From: Nothopassalora personata
Taxonomy: Eukaryota; Ascomycota; Dothideomycetes; Mycosphaerellales; Mycosphaerellaceae
Direction of reading: 5' to 3'
Assembly (NCBI GenBank): GCA_033816765.1
Contig: CM066289.1
Location: forward strand, 3,472,001-3,536,000
Length of the DNA: 64,000 bases
Shown: piece after piece, positions 19,401 through 29,621 of the stretch
Layout of the letters: every line of letters starts with the position of its first letter
How positions within the stretch are numbered: position 1 is the first letter of the stretch
Program-made: the position numbers and the translations under genes
Notes under the pieces: generated by a model
Databases searched by the model: none
Told to the model about the DNA's origin: nothing
What the model saw: only the letters and a program-made list of their open reading frames with translations

Positions 19401-21229
19401 ACGGCATGACCTACACTAACATCATGACTGTCACAGACAGGCTCACGAAGGAAGTGGAACTGATACCTATTGGCGCTATGACAGCGCAGAACGCTGCAAG
19501 GTTGTTCCTCAAGCACGTCTTTTGCCGACACGGCTTCCCTGACACTATCACTTCAGATCGCGGCAAGCAGTTCATAGCCACCTTCTGGAAACGCCTGTGC
19601 AAGATGCTCCGCACAGAGAGGAAGCTGAGTTCTTCCTATCACCCCCAGACCGATGGGCAGTCAGAACGTACTAACCAGGCAATGGAGCAGTACCTACGAG
19701 CCTTCATCAATGAGTCGCAGAGTGACTGGGCAGAATGGCTCCCCCTGGCCCAATTTGCAATGAACAACCACGTGTCAGAGACTACGGGTGTGTCACCATT
19801 CTACGCCAACCTAGGCTACAACCCCGAGTTCACCGAGCGCATTGATCTGCAAGCCGGTAAAGACCGTAACCTCACGACTATCCAGCGACTCGACAGCAAA
19901 TCAGCTGAGGCGTTCGCCCGACGGATCTGTGAGCTGCATCGCAACCTTCAAGAGAACATGCGAATGTCACAAGCACTTCAAGCGGAAGCAGCAAACAGGC
20001 ACCGCAGCATCTCGCCAGACTACAAGGTTGGCGACTGGGTGTATCTGAGCACGAAGAACATCCGCACGACACGACCGTCGAAGAAGCTCGACCGCAAGTA
20101 CGCCGGCCCATACCAGATCACGGAGGTTATGCCGGCGAAGCTATCATATAAGCTGAACCTGTCTGATGCCCTTGCAGGACTAGACAATTGCTTTCACACG
20201 TCACTACTTCAGCGCGCTGACAGCCCCGATCTCCTACCGCTCGAGGGACAACGGCTGGCGCCACCCCCAGCCATCACGATTGAACCAGACACGAGAGAAG
20301 CCGAAGCTGCAGCAGACGTTACCGCACCAACACTCGAATACGAGGTGGACAAGATCTTAGACATGTACACCCGCAAGAGGGCTGGCAAGGTGAAGAAAGG
20401 AAAGAAGCGCAACGTGGACACTTGGTACAAGGTGCGCTGGACAGGATATCAGGATATGGAAGATGGAGAAACCTGGCAACCAGCTGAGGACTTGCTTGTG
20501 AAAGCAGCCGCCGCTCTTGCAGACTTTCACCATAACCGGCCGGAGTTATCCACACCTGCAGGCTTTGCAGCTCCATCCGACTGGTCCCCACCAGACAATG
20601 AGGTGCTCGGACTCAACACGATCAGGGTCAAGCAAGACACCGTCACGATTGAGCCAGCCGGAGCCTTGCCTCTGATGGAGTCGGGTCAGCGCATGTTCAC
20701 CACGCACCGCTGCACTGACCAGGTTACGAGACAGCCCGTCGTCACAACTGAGGTCACCGGCGCCAGCCGTCCTCAGCTCTGCGATAGCACAGGCAGTTGT
20801 ACCGATGCTTTAGTAAGACCTGCAGAGCCTGCAATGATACCCAACCTTAGTCACAAGGATCAGACGCGAGTGTCCGCCGAAGACAGACTTAGGTCTAGGT
20901 CGGGCCAGCTAGCCAAGCAATGCGAGTCTAAAGCAGACACCGCAGCGAAAGAGATGTGCGACGCGGAGATTGCAGTGAAGGAGATGGACGACGATCTGGA
21001 GGATGACTGGACGTTTGCACGGTTATGGAGCTCGACAGGCAAAGGTGACAAGTGGCCACACAAGACGGAGCAAGTGAATAAACGAATGAAGGAGCGACAC
21101 GCTCAGAGGACTGAGGCGACTTTTGAGAGGGGGGGTACTGTCACGGGCAGCCCGCGACCCTTCACTGACGATGCGTCGTCCCGGGTGAACCTCGGACCTT
21201 CTGCATCGGGACTAGCGGCTTGGCGTTAG
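16394..21229 (+). CDS. pol: Pol polyprotein (protease-RT-RNase H-integrase-chromodomain)
   Basis: Open from 16,394 in the -1 frame relative to gag; there is no ATG at the start, so it is probably made as a Gag-Pol fusion. With residue 1 at 16,421: aspartic protease with DSA in GLVDSAST at about 66-68 (usually DSG/DTG); RT with YLDD at 482-485; RNase H (ETDSSDFVNAG) near 637; integrase HHCC zinc region at about 912-955; catalytic Asp near 983, Asp 1046 and Glu 1082 (spacing D-X35-E); chromodomain at about 1,307-1,375 (TWYKVRWTGY). A tail of about 230 residues follows, and the last 91 nt lie inside the 3' LTR. All catalytic motifs look intact. The chromodomain would direct integration to marked chromatin, as known for chromoviruses. 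Confidence 0.97.
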   Translation, partial: GKWRDRCLSVADSGQPNIQGQKEHEIERHRVQEMDYEEGELKISACALEPQQPDVHPHIVLPVRIQHEKARGLVDSASTSLFLDWKFTRKHIIPLSPLVKSKNLTLGNGKSSGRRITHAALVDVDIKGHREQMLCYVTDLEYDVVLGLPWLSAHNPDIFWETGEVAFRSDYCFGHCLHNKTSTTVQSLNHQHRARKDTTKYGPEPFTSESGGFTAGGAELNVSSMDLDDDGEVECIEVTQRAWEMYAHRPGAKCFYVLPTGEECDENGNLKLSAMAADDLDQFLNKEFNHNPKEKLPPEYHHLADTFSAKDHDVLPPHRPGIDHEIHIKPDGPQEPPYRKPYGLAPQENEAVKKWITEQEGPGKIRPAGQKTSQSPAPVLVVRKPGGGLRVCIDYRGLNAITIKNRYPIPLIQETLNRMHGKKYFTKLDIVAAFNKLRIAEGHEWLTAFATRYGVYECLVLPFGLCNGPASFQSYINKVLQEHLDDFVSAYLDDVLIFSDTLEEHIEHVKKVLTKLRDAGLTVDIDKCEFHQQRVKYLGLIITPEGIEMDLEKLECIQTWEAPSNLKDVQAFLGFANFYRRFIEAFSRLAAPLTDLTKSNGPSNHKNRKVNWTPECQRAFDALKAAFSKAGMLAHYVPGRQTVVETDSSDFVNAGVLSQYDENGVLHPVAFYSKKLSPQECNYEIYDKELLAIIKAFEEWRPELACEGDDDTIEPVKVFTDHKNLEYFMTTKQLNRRQARWAEFLSQFNFRIIYRPGVQGTKPDSLTRRSQDLPQGVDDPRNQHQHQTLLPPERFLKIDSMRATIEDVAEETTPLNLEATEFTRTAATAAEPQAESVQDAIREAELEYRMTTAYAVDTELNAAIKTLQKGDAIPTLLQKAKVHPVHCKVEGDLLYVRNQYGGWSLWVPDDRTLRTRIIRMNHDPPAAGHPGRARTYELVAREFYWPGLARSVRRYTGNCRPCRTTKSLHTQPPGLLHPLSVPERPWQHIAVDFVVDLPPSELDGMTYTNIMTVTDRLTKEVELIPIGAMTAQNAARLFLKHVFCRHGFPDTITSDRGKQFIATFWKRLCKMLRTERKLSSSYHPQTDGQSERTNQAMEQYLRAFINESQSDWAEWLPLAQFAMNNHVSETTGVSPFYANLGYNPEFTERIDLQAGKDRNLTTIQRLDSKSAEAFARRICELHRNLQENMRMSQALQAEAANRHRSISPDYKVGDWVYLSTKNIRTTRPSKKLDRKYAGPYQITEVMPAKLSYKLNLSDALAGLDNCFHTSLLQRADSPDLLPLEGQRLAPPPAITIEPDTREAEAAADVTAPTLEYEVDKILDMYTRKRAGKVKKGKKRNVDTWYKVRWTGYQDMEDGETWQPAEDLLVKAAAALADFHHNRPELSTPAGFAAPSDWSPPDNEVLGLNTIRVKQDTVTIEPAGALPLMESGQRMFTTHRCTDQVTRQPVVTTEVTGASRPQLCDSTGSCTDALVRPAEPAMIPNLSHKDQTRVSAEDRLRSRSGQLAKQCESKADTAAKEMCDAEIAVKEMDDDLEDDWTFARLWSSTGKGDKWPHKTEQVNKRMKERHAQRTEATFERGGTVTGSPRPFTDDASSRVNLGPSASGLAAWR
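21125..21138 (+). promoter_or_regulatory. Polypurine tract of the intact Gypsy
   Basis: GAGAGGGGGGGTAC lies directly before the 3' LTR and inside the pol reading frame. It is the usual primer for plus-strand synthesis. Confidence 0.85.
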
Positions 21230-21321
21230 CTTAAGTACCCGCCGCGCCTCGCGCTCCTCTTTCATAGCTTCGTAGAACAACAACTATCTCATTCGGACCC
21301 TTTGGTACGCGCGCCCTTACA
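21139..21321 (+). repeat. 3' LTR of the intact Gypsy
   Basis: 183 bp, read as identical to the 5' LTR. Its first 91 bp encode the C-terminus of Pol. Confidence 0.97.
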
Positions 21322-21326
21322 TCTTA

Positions 21327-22650
21327 AGGTTTAACGCCTACTCGATGTTAGGGAGTCGGGAATATCTTAAGGAGATTGTTAGGGCGTAGTAAGGCAAGAG
21401 GCCTAAAGAACAAGATATAAAGGAATTTATCCGCCTATTTGTATCCTTAAGTAACCTAATTGAACCTAAGGATTTAGATAATAGCTCCCGGAGTTGCCTT
21501 CTCCTTTAGGGATTGCTAGAGGCAGTCGCGAAAGCAGTCTACAAGGCTTACGGGCTTCACCTAAAGTAACCTAAGAAGTTTAGGGACTTTTAGAGGATTC
21601 TCGATAAAGCTGCTAGTATCGTAGATAGTAAGGAGGGATAGAAAGCTATGTATACAGATTTCCCTCTTACTTTACCTTAGCTATACCGCTTAGTCGTAAA
21701 GCAAATGCCGCGCCTTAAGCCTAAGATTAACACGCTTAAGAAGGCTACCTCTAGGACTGTTGTTAATAATGACCTAATCTAGAAGGTAGCTAAAATAAGT
21801 ATACGTACATACTAGCGCGGTCGCGTCGCGGACGCGGGTACCTTCTACCCGAGCGAGAATTAACGCTCTATGTAACCGGAGAGGCCTAACCTAGACACTA
21901 AACTGTAGGTTTACGTAATGTAGCGTCCCCTATCGTAGAATCGCGAACAGTCTAAAGCGATAGATGGTTATTACTACAACTGTAGTAGCTCGAAGTATTA
22001 GGCTAGTAATTGTAGGGCGATAAGGTCCTTAATATCCCGGGGCTACGTATACCTCGCCCCGAACAACTAGTAGTATCTAGGGAAAGAAGGCGATCTACGT
22101 CCTACTAAGTTCAACTTTCGGAGGGACTATAGTAAACCGAAACTGCTCTATATGCTTCCTCTACTCGAAGAACATTATAGGCCGATCGAGTTTAATAACT
22201 AGTATAAGATTCCCGCACTACGTAAGTAATAGATAGGTAGGGACTATACTAGGGTAATAAAGGTCACGCCTCCTAATTATTCTAAACCCCCTCCTAACTT
22301 TAGGCATTTAATAGAGTATAGCCCTTAGGACGCACGGTCTAGCTAAACGGAGAAGGCTACTAGGGTATATTAGGTCTTATTTAGAGAAAGTAAAGCGGAA
22401 TAGGCGATTAACTTAGGCGAGCTTAACGAGGTATCTACCTATCCTATATAGTCTAACAAAGTAAAAGGGAAGGTACCCGTAGGCATTCTAAAGAATCCGT
22501 ACCCGAGGACCCGGTCCTTAGCCTAGGATCTACGAGCCCGAGCTAAGGCTACTAAGAAAGTTCGCCTTTAATTAGAATAGGAGATCCGGTAAGCTAAGAT
22601 TAACTAGTAGGAGGTTGAAATAATTAACGAAGTTAATGCTTAAATAAGCG
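21327..22650 (+). pseudogene. X gag, second part
   Basis: Continues the frame broken at 14,012. It reads a long gag body with TAG/TAA at Q/W positions, then a degraded zinc-knuckle-like segment near 21,975-22,020 (YYNCSSSKY..SNC). From about 22,050 to 22,650 the frame becomes hard to follow. Strong RIP signature. Confidence 0.65.
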
Positions 22651-23660
22651 AAACTTAATTATTAGCTAAATCCGGGGTAACCCTAGGAAGGGGAAATAAT
22701 GCCTAAGTAAATAAACTAGGGAACGATGCTAGTAAAGGACTACCTAAGGATATGCCTATTAGTCCCGTAAACGCCCCCTTCGTATAAAGGAAGCGGATAT
22801 AGAATACTAAGACTATAAGGATTAATAACTACGTACGATAATATAGTTCGGCTAGTAATAGCCCGGTTATAAAGGAAGAGAGTATTATCTACTAGATTAA
22901 TTAGATCCTCTAGACGACGTTTCCTAATGTAAATGCCTAGGATTAGTTTCGATATAGTCGCTAGTTCGAGGCTGCCCTCTTCGGTCGCGTTACTAACACC
23001 CCCGCTCTTTAGGAGAAGCTCGCTATAGTACGACGCCTTATAGGAAAGGACCCTAAGGTTCGCACTAGACAAGTAGTTACCTATAAAGATAAGCCTAAGT
23101 ATAATAAGGAGGTCTTCCGCGAAGATAGTTAGGCCTAGTATGTCGGAGTGTATTTAACTATGCTTTACTCTAAAGGTGCGGTCCCTACTACTAAGCTATA
23201 TAAGGACGTTAAGAAAATCGGGCTCTCTAGTGTCCTTAACAACTTTACTATAGTCCCTAGTCCTTAGGTAGTAGCGGAGTTTAGGATAAATAAGAACTAG
23301 ATTAGGTGCCTAATTAATAAGGGTTCCGAGGTGAATATTATCGGCTAGAGGAACGCTTATAGGTTTAGGTTACTAGTAATGTCGAGTGCTTAGCTTACCT
23401 TTCGAGGTACTAGAGGGCGAGCCTAGTTTAAAGGTGTTATAGGCAATTTAGATGTTTAGGTGTTTAGGGTTCACTACTAGGTAGATATGTTTATCTCCTC
23501 GGATCTAAACTTACTAACAATCCTAGGACGTCCGTAGGCCCGTAAGGTGCGGCTTACTACCCGTAACTACGATAATGGTTTATAGGAGGGGACTATTACT
23601 AGCCGTAAAGGTAAAAGTGTTATGTTTACTACCCTAGTTAGTCGTCCTATAGAGAGCGCC
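22651..23660 (+). pseudogene. X gag-pol junction and aspartic protease, RIP-degraded
   Basis: Contains a protease-like block near 23,300-23,340 (CLINKGSEVNIIG, ancestral INTGSEVN-type) followed by a hydrophobic block near 23,500-23,530 (LNLLTILGRP), as in Gypsy proteases. Coding resemblance ends around 23,650, where the composition changes abruptly. The X reverse transcriptase that should follow is missing here. Confidence 0.55.
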
Positions 23661-24402
23661 TTCACGCGGCGGACGACGTAAGTATCTTCGTTACGACGAA
23701 GAGAAACTAAGACTCTCTCTCTCGAAAAATACAAGCCTACTCGACTCGAAACAAGAAAAGACAGGTCGGACGAACCGAACGAACGAGATACGCTCAAAAT
23801 CTACAAACAAGAACTCCGGAACTGCGAGAAGGGAAAGCGACGTACATAGCGTACACGTCGCTCGAACAACGAAGGCGCTGTCTACCTGTCGTCCCGGCAA
23901 ACCACGTAAACTGCCGGCTGGAACCAAGAGAGGCGTTTAGGGGCGCAAACCACGTATACTGCACGGCTGGAACCAAGAGAGGCCGAGGGGGGGACGACAG
24001 CGAGGCCACTGCGACCGAGGAGCTACACTCGAGACCGGAGAACGCGACTGGATTGAAACAGAGGCAACGGGTGTTTCTTGGGATTTTGCTCGGTGCGTAC
24101 GGGTACGGCCGGCTTGGCTTTTTAAAACAAGAACGAGACACGGGCGCAAAACTTGTCTCGCCCGGGGCAAGGCGACAAACCGCAATTCTCGACAAGACAC
24201 GACTACCGGGTACGCGCGTACTACGCCGCAATATATTCGATTTACGGTTCGAATAGCGAGCGTTGCTCGCATCTTTTAAGGAGTTTTTACGTCCGGGGTA
24301 CGACGGGGCTTTTCTCCTTCTCTCAAATTTTGGTCTCGTTCTCGAGACCCGTGTTGCATAGTCTTTGACTCAAATAGCACGTTAATGGAATAATCAATCA
24401 AT
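23661..24402. other. Unidentified un-RIPed block
   Basis: About 740 bp with normal CpA/TpG and high CpG, between RIPed X protease and a RIPed, truncated G1 copy. It has a tandem pair of about 48 bp (23,897-23,944 and 23,945-23,992, each starting GCAAACCACGTA). Short open frames occur on both strands, the longest about 145 codons on the minus strand (23,794-24,231), with no recognised domain and Arg/Ser-rich low-complexity composition. No terminal repeats or TSD were found. It could be part of an unknown LTR, a non-coding element, or inserted host DNA. Confidence 0.4.
23897..23992. repeat. Two-copy 48-bp tandem repeat
   Basis: Both copies contain GCAAACCACGTA and GGCTGGAACCAAGAGAGG and differ at a few positions. 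This is the only internal repeat seen in the un-RIPed block. Confidence 0.8.
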
Positions 24403-25152
24403 CTATCCTCTTTAAAGAGTCGCGACCACTTGCGATACTCCTTAGGAATACTTAACTCTAAGATGTTAGTATTCTTCAATAGTACGTTACTTCTATCACT
24501 TCTAGTAACTTCGTAACCCGGCGGCCCTACGCTAGTGTCTATCCCGGTCGAAGGTAGTTCTTCTATCCTTCTATTCGACGTAAGCTATATCTTGTTTAGC
24601 TGTTTCCTTACCTTATCTACTAGTAAACGCTACTACTACGTAGGCTAAATGTTGATAACGCAATCGCATTCCCTAAATGTAAGTACTCATCTTCTCTAGT
24701 CGATTACTAGATTGTGCTTTCTTAACTAAGGCATACCTAATACTATGTTATAACTAGCTATATTAGTAACATCTAAGGTAATATTCTCGTAGTGCTATTA
24801 GATAGCTAGTAGCAATAGTGTCGTCTCCTATTCTACGCTAGGTAACGATAATCCGTTTACCGCGATTAACTCGTAACCCTATTTCTTCTTTAGGGTAGCG
24901 AACCCGTTTCTTCTTACGAAAGACTCGGAGATGAAATTCCCCGCTACTCCTAAGTCGATTATAACACTAATCTCATGTCCGTTAACGATTGCTTACGTCT
25001 AGAAAACTGTGTTTAATGTCGATGCGTAAGCCTAAGTATTATATAACTCCCTTTAGTCGCTTATTCCTAGGGAGCTAATCCTTTTCCCGAATAGTATATA
25101 GTTCGCTATACTTCGTGCCTAGAGGCTTCGGCTAGAACCTATAGACCGTTAC

Positions 25153-25335
25153 TGTAAGGGCGCGCGTACCAAAGGGTCCGAATGAGATAGTTGTTGTTCT
25201 ACGAAGCTATGAAAGAGGAGCGCGAGGCGCGGCGGGTACTTAAGCTAACGCCAAGCCGCTAGTCCCGATGCAGAAGGTCCGAGGTTCACCCGGGACGACG
25301 CATCGTCAGTGAAGGGTCGCGGGCTGCCCGTGACA
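25153..25335 (-). mobile_element. Solo LTR of the intact Gypsy family
   Basis: 183 bp, reverse orientation, read as identical to the LTRs at 14,013 and 21,139. The TSD GTTAC lies at 25,148-25,152 and 25,336-25,340. No RIP is visible although the surrounding G1 copy is heavily RIPed. Confidence 0.97.
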
Positions 25336-26727
25336 GTTACCCTATGTCTACACTTATAGTCTATTACGTTCCTAGATCTTCTACGATTCTAAGTAGAGAG
25401 CCCGTACATACTATACTACTGTTCGTAGTTCGTTTAAGACGAAAGTTCCTACCGGTGTTAGGTATCCGGTATCCGTTATTCGGCTTCCTATAGGTAGTCG
25501 TTCGATAACCGCTTTAGCTAAGTTCTTAGTATTGTTTATAGTTAGGTAGCCCTATACTATACCCCTTATTATGTCGAGTGTCTTATCGAATTCGTTAGGG
25601 TTTAGGTATCGTTTCCCTAAGAACTTTAGTAGGAATTCTTCGTGCCTTCGTTAGAGGTAGATAATTAACTTATAGAGTTTCTTTAGCGTATCTACCGTAA
25701 ATGTGTATACTTCGTTTTCGTCGTCGGTATCGCTCTCTTCTTCTTCGGATAAGTCCTCGCTTAACTCCTCCGGTACGTAATCTTCTTCGATAGTATCTAG
25801 TTCGTTTATTTGTTGTTCTAGTACTAGTAACTAGCGTCCGTCCTATTCTAGATCCTAGTTTTCTTTATTGTTGTTATCGAAGTAAGATTCGTCTATGTCC
25901 ACTTCTTAGAGCTTGTTTTGTCCGTATTAAGCTCCTAGGGTTCCTACTAGTTGTCGTAGCTAGTACCCTACGCCTAACTTAGCGTCGTAGTAGGTTTAAC
26001 ACGAGTCCTAGTAATAGAATCGCTAGTGAAGGCTTCCGTAACCGTGTTAAGATTCCTTCTTAACTTCATAGTTAACTCCTCGTACTATTATACTAAACAA
26101 TCTAATAGTCTTTAATTGTTAGTTATTCGGTGGTGGTATATGTTGTTAAATATAGTATCCTCCTCGTCCTTATAAGGGGTCTAGGAGAGGCGTCGCAACC
26201 CGGTTACTATCCTTCTCCTCCACTTTCTAGGTATAGTTAAATTGTCGGGGTCTAACACTGCTCCTAGATTTGCCTACCTTTAGTTACATGATATTAAACT
26301 GCTCGCGGCGCACTATATTTTTACCGCGGCAATCCCGCGCTATGTAGCCTTCCTTACTATAGGCATAGTATGTAAGTTTTCCTTTTCCTTTAAAGGGCTT
26401 TCCGTAGCCCCTACTCTTGTCGATCCTCCGTCCTCGTTAGGTAACGTCTAGTTCCATTGGCTGTAGTCTATAGTAGGGCTAGCTTTATCGTAAGGATTCT
26501 TCCTTCGTAACGTACCCTCCTAAGGGTCTACGATCCGGAGTGTATCCTACTATTCCTCCTACTTTAGAGTCGTGTTTCTTTTCCTAGTGTCGTTCCTAGA
26601 GCTAGTTATCGATGTTAATCGACGCCTTTATTAGCTCTTCGAGGTTAGTAATCCGTCCCCCGTGTCTTATTAACTCGTCCTTAACGGAGTCCTTAAGTCT
26701 ACGTCGGAACATAGTTATTAACGCCGT

Positions 26728-27044
26728 TGTTAGGAACCGCTATACGTTATCCTAACCGGGCTTAGATCTTTATAGAGATGTCTCGAACTCGTTGAGAAGG
26801 TAGTAGTCCTAAATAGTATATAGTGTATACTTAAAATGAGTTAAGCACGCAGCTCCTATCTACTCGTAAAGAAGCGTCGTATATATAGTACTATGTCTTA
26901 GCGTAACTAATTAGACTAAGTAGACTAATCACGAGTAGTCCGATTAGATCGGTCGTACTTAAACAGAGCATTCCGTCGTCCTCCCCTAGTGCTCCGTTTC
27001 GCTAAATGGATAGATGTAGGCTTCCTACGAATTAGACCGTAATA
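26728..27044 (+). mobile_element. Solo LTR of family G2
   Basis: 317 bp, starting TGTTAGGAACC and ending CCGTAATA (ancestral CCGTAACA). The TSD GCCGT lies at 26,723-26,727 and 27,045-27,049. It is partly RIPed, unlike the solo copy at 386-747. Confidence 0.93.
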
Positions 27045-27588
27045 GCCGTCTAGTCCTATCCGGTAATCTGTCCGTATTCTTCAAATTTAGCTATATACTC
27101 TAAAGTAGACGTCTTCTACTTTAGGTGTTGAATGATTCGTATAGCCTGTTAGACTTCGTTCGAGGTTCTAAAGATTAATTTCATCTTTTCTTTAAAAAGG
27201 GTGTAGCTCCTAAACATTCCGGTAGGGTCTTATCGTCCTATACCTTTAAGGTATTCCTTAAGGTAAGGTTTAATCCAGTTCTACGCACTTCCGCGAAGGT
27301 ACGTAATAGCGAAGATAGTTCCTTTATCGGCATCGACTAGGTTAAACATAAGATACATATCTATCTAATTAATCTAGTCGTCGAACTTAGCCCTATCTCT
27401 ATAGAAGAGGTCTAGCTTAGTAGCCTTAACGTCGTTCTTCCTTAGAGTAGGCTCGTTATCGTTATTAGACTTATCGTCCTTCGTAGTAGTCTATTATAGT
27501 AGCGTACGACGGATGCTTCCTACTTCGCTAGGGGCGTGTGTTCCCCTACTAGCTACTTAAGTAGCGCTTATCCTAAGGGCGTTTAAAG

Positions 27589-27825
27589 TGTTATGTCTCG
27601 TTCTAGGGCTAGTCTTAGAGGAGAGATAAGTTAAGTTACGTAGCGGTATTCTTTAGAGAGGCTAAAGTAAGCTAAGCGAAGATAAATAATAGGAATAAGA
27701 GTTATATTCCAATTAGTAAGATAGTAACATAAGTTGAACGCATTAGAACTATAAGGGTTTCTAGCGTTCCTAAATACAAAGGAGATTCGTAGATCTCGGT
27801 AATTAGTCTAATTAGTCTAAGCATA
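27589..27825 (-). repeat. Partial 5' LTR of the truncated G1 copy
   Basis: Begins TGTTATGTCTCG (ancestral TGTTATTGTCTCG) next to the conserved leader and shows 237 bp before the pogo insertion. The missing remainder is not found on the other side of the transposon. Confidence 0.88.
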
Positions 27826-27895
27826 ACGAGCTTCACCACCGAGCGGGCCACACCACCGAGCGGGCCACTTTTGCCAAGAACTGTACCACTTCCAC
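27826..27895 (+). repeat. Left terminal inverted repeat of the pogo element
   Basis: About 70 bp, with an internal duplication of a 17-mer; the partner is at 29,622-29,691. The duplicated subrepeats may be transposase-binding sites (inference from other pogo-like ends). Confidence 0.92.
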
Positions 27896-27943
27896 TTTGA
27901 TTGCGACGGTATCTTAACACGACGACATCCTACAGAATCGTTA

Positions 27944-29611
27944 CTAGGAGGACAATTCCTCTTCAGATTCTTCGCTATCTAGCAAGTCTACTTGACAGGT
28001 GCGTACGTTATGCCCCGACTCGCCACATCGCTTGCAGCGTCGTAGCCTTGGTGCTGGCCGAACACCATCTAGCGACTCTCTACTTACTTCCTGCCTCCTA
28101 GTATCCTCTGGAGGTATCAATTGCGACGCCTCATCGAAGGTTAGAGACCCTCTAGACTGAATATACTTGCGCTTTCGTGCTTTCCGCTGTGTAAGGGCCT
28201 CGTTAGACTTGCGTAGCTCACTGATCTCGCTTCGCATAAGAGCCATCTGATGCGCTATCTCTCTACTCCCTTTCACAAGCTGATGCACCCCTTCCTGTAA
28301 CGAGTTTGGCGATGAACCTGCCCGGGCACGCATTTTGTTCGTTACTAGTGTCGATTGAGAGTCGAATTCTTTTGCAGTTCGTGGTGTCTTCGACTCCCAA
28401 GGGGTAGAGTCCGGAGCTGGAGGCGTTGGCGTACGTAGCTTAACATCAAGCTTGTCTATCACTGCCTGTGGATTGAATGGAACCAAACCAGCGCCTCTGA
28501 AGCTCGATAGGATGTTCTCCTGTCTAAATACAGCGTCATGGGCAGCCCGGAAGGCGCGTAGGAACTCTACTTTGTCGATATGAGTGATGCGCTGGCGTGC
28601 CAAGCCCGAGAGCTGAGCACCGTATGCCTTCTTCAAAGGCGAATAGCAACCCACATCCAATGGCTGGAGTAAGTGCGAGGCGTGCGATGGCATACATAGG
28701 GCCAAGATCTTGTATTCCTTGCACAGATTCTGGAATGCCTTCGAGTTGTGGCTCTCGTGGCCATCGATAATGAGCAGTCTCCATGCCCCAGTCGTACGAG
28801 CTACAGTATGCTTCTGGAAATGCTCCAGCCACCGTATACCGAACTCATTGTTGGTCCAGCCGTTCTCTGTTAGCCCGATTGTCCAGTCTGGACCCAAGTT
28901 GCCGTCTTGGTACCAGGTACTGATGTGCTGTTTGCCTGCAAGGATGACGTAGGGTGGGAGCGCTGTTCCGTCTGCACAGATGGTCTCAATCACTGTTGCC
29001 CATTCTCTGTTGCCCTGTTGGACGACCTTCCTCTTTCCACCACGCCTTTCTGAACCCGTAACGACGCTCTGCGACGTAATAACACCCATCATAAACCCTG
29101 TCTCGTCAAAGTTGTAGGTGTCCTGGTCGAGGATGCCATACTTCTCCTTCATATTACGCACAAGCAAGAACCACTTCTCGATAACGTCTGGATCTTCCAT
29201 TAGGGCTCGCTGACGATCGTATCCACGTGTCATGCGAACCTTTAGCTCACGATGCCGCCCAATGAACCTGTCTGTCCAATTGAGACCAGCGGGCTTGAGG
29301 CCCTTCTCTTGTAGCAATGAATCGGCCATTGCTCGTACGCTAGCCTTTGATGGCGGGAAACCTCTAAGATCCAGCTCGAGTATGTACTCAAGTATCACCC
29401 TCTCTTCTAGCTCTGTAAGCTTCTTCGAATTGGGCTCGCAGTCACCCCGAGGAGGTCGTCCATTCAATCGATACCCTAGTGTGGTTCGAGACGCGTCGTA
29501 TACCTTTGCAGCAAGTCGATTCGTGATTGTCGCGTCGCGTTTCGTGGCCTGGACAGCTAAGGTCAGTTTGGCCTCGTTTGAAGACAATACACGCTGTAAT
29601 GGTGGTTGCAT
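27944..29611 (-). CDS. Pogo/Fot1-type transposase
   Basis: 555 residues from the first ATG at 29,611; the frame is open upstream into the inverted repeat but only with GTG. It has an N-terminal helix-turn-helix (psq-like) region and a CENP-B-type DNA-binding half (WTDRFIGRHRELKVR). A DDE superfamily catalytic domain follows, with Asp in YNFDETGFMMG, Asp in LLIIDGHESHNS and a third acidic residue in LLQPLDVGCY. A coiled-coil-like stretch and a C-terminal CCHC knuckle (CKRCGESGHNVRTC) end the protein, as in many fungal Fot1/pogo transposases. The enzyme would cut and paste at TA. No internal stop is present and all visible catalytic positions are kept. Confidence 0.95.
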   Translation of the reverse strand: MQPPLQRVLSSNEAKLTLAVQATKRDATITNRLAAKVYDASRTTLGYRLNGRPPRGDCEPNSKKLTELEERVILEYILELDLRGFPPSKASVRAMADSLLQEKGLKPAGLNWTDRFIGRHRELKVRMTRGYDRQRALMEDPDVIEKWFLLVRNMKEKYGILDQDTYNFDETGFMMGVITSQSVVTGSERRGGKRKVVQQGNREWATVIETICADGTALPPYVILAGKQHISTWYQDGNLGPDWTIGLTENGWTNNEFGIRWLEHFQKHTVARTTGAWRLLIIDGHESHNSKAFQNLCKEYKILALCMPSHASHLLQPLDVGCYSPLKKAYGAQLSGLARQRITHIDKVEFLRAFRAAHDAVFRQENILSSFRGAGLVPFNPQAVIDKLDVKLRTPTPPAPDSTPWESKTPRTAKEFDSQSTLVTNKMRARAGSSPNSLQEGVHQLVKGSREIAHQMALMRSEISELRKSNEALTQRKARKRKYIQSRGSLTFDEASQLIPPEDTRRQEVSRESLDGVRPAPRLRRCKRCGESGHNVRTCQVDLLDSEESEEELSS

Positions 29612-29621
29612 AGCTGTATCT

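Larger units (their letters stand above)
14013..21321 (+). mobile_element. Un-RIPed, apparently complete Ty3/Gypsy chromovirus
   Basis: 7,309 bp with two LTRs of 183 bp that I read as identical, the TSD TCTTA (14,008-14,012 and 21,322-21,326), intact gag and pol frames, a polypurine tract and a candidate self-priming site. It sits inside a heavily RIPed X gag, yet its own CpA and TpG are normal, so it inserted after RIP last acted here. All catalytic residues I looked for are present. A solo LTR of the same family is at 25,153-25,335. Confidence 0.97.
24403..27825 (-). mobile_element. Truncated G1 copy (protease, gag, partial 5' LTR)
   Basis: Reverse complement of the G1 gag-protease region. 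It begins within the linker after protease at 24,403 and runs through gag to a partial 5' LTR at 27,589-27,825. RT, RNase H, integrase and the 3' LTR are missing. It is interrupted by solo LTRs at 25,153-25,335 and 26,728-27,044, each with its own TSD. The LTR is cut by the pogo transposon at 27,826. RIP is heavy, including the gag knuckle. Confidence 0.88.
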
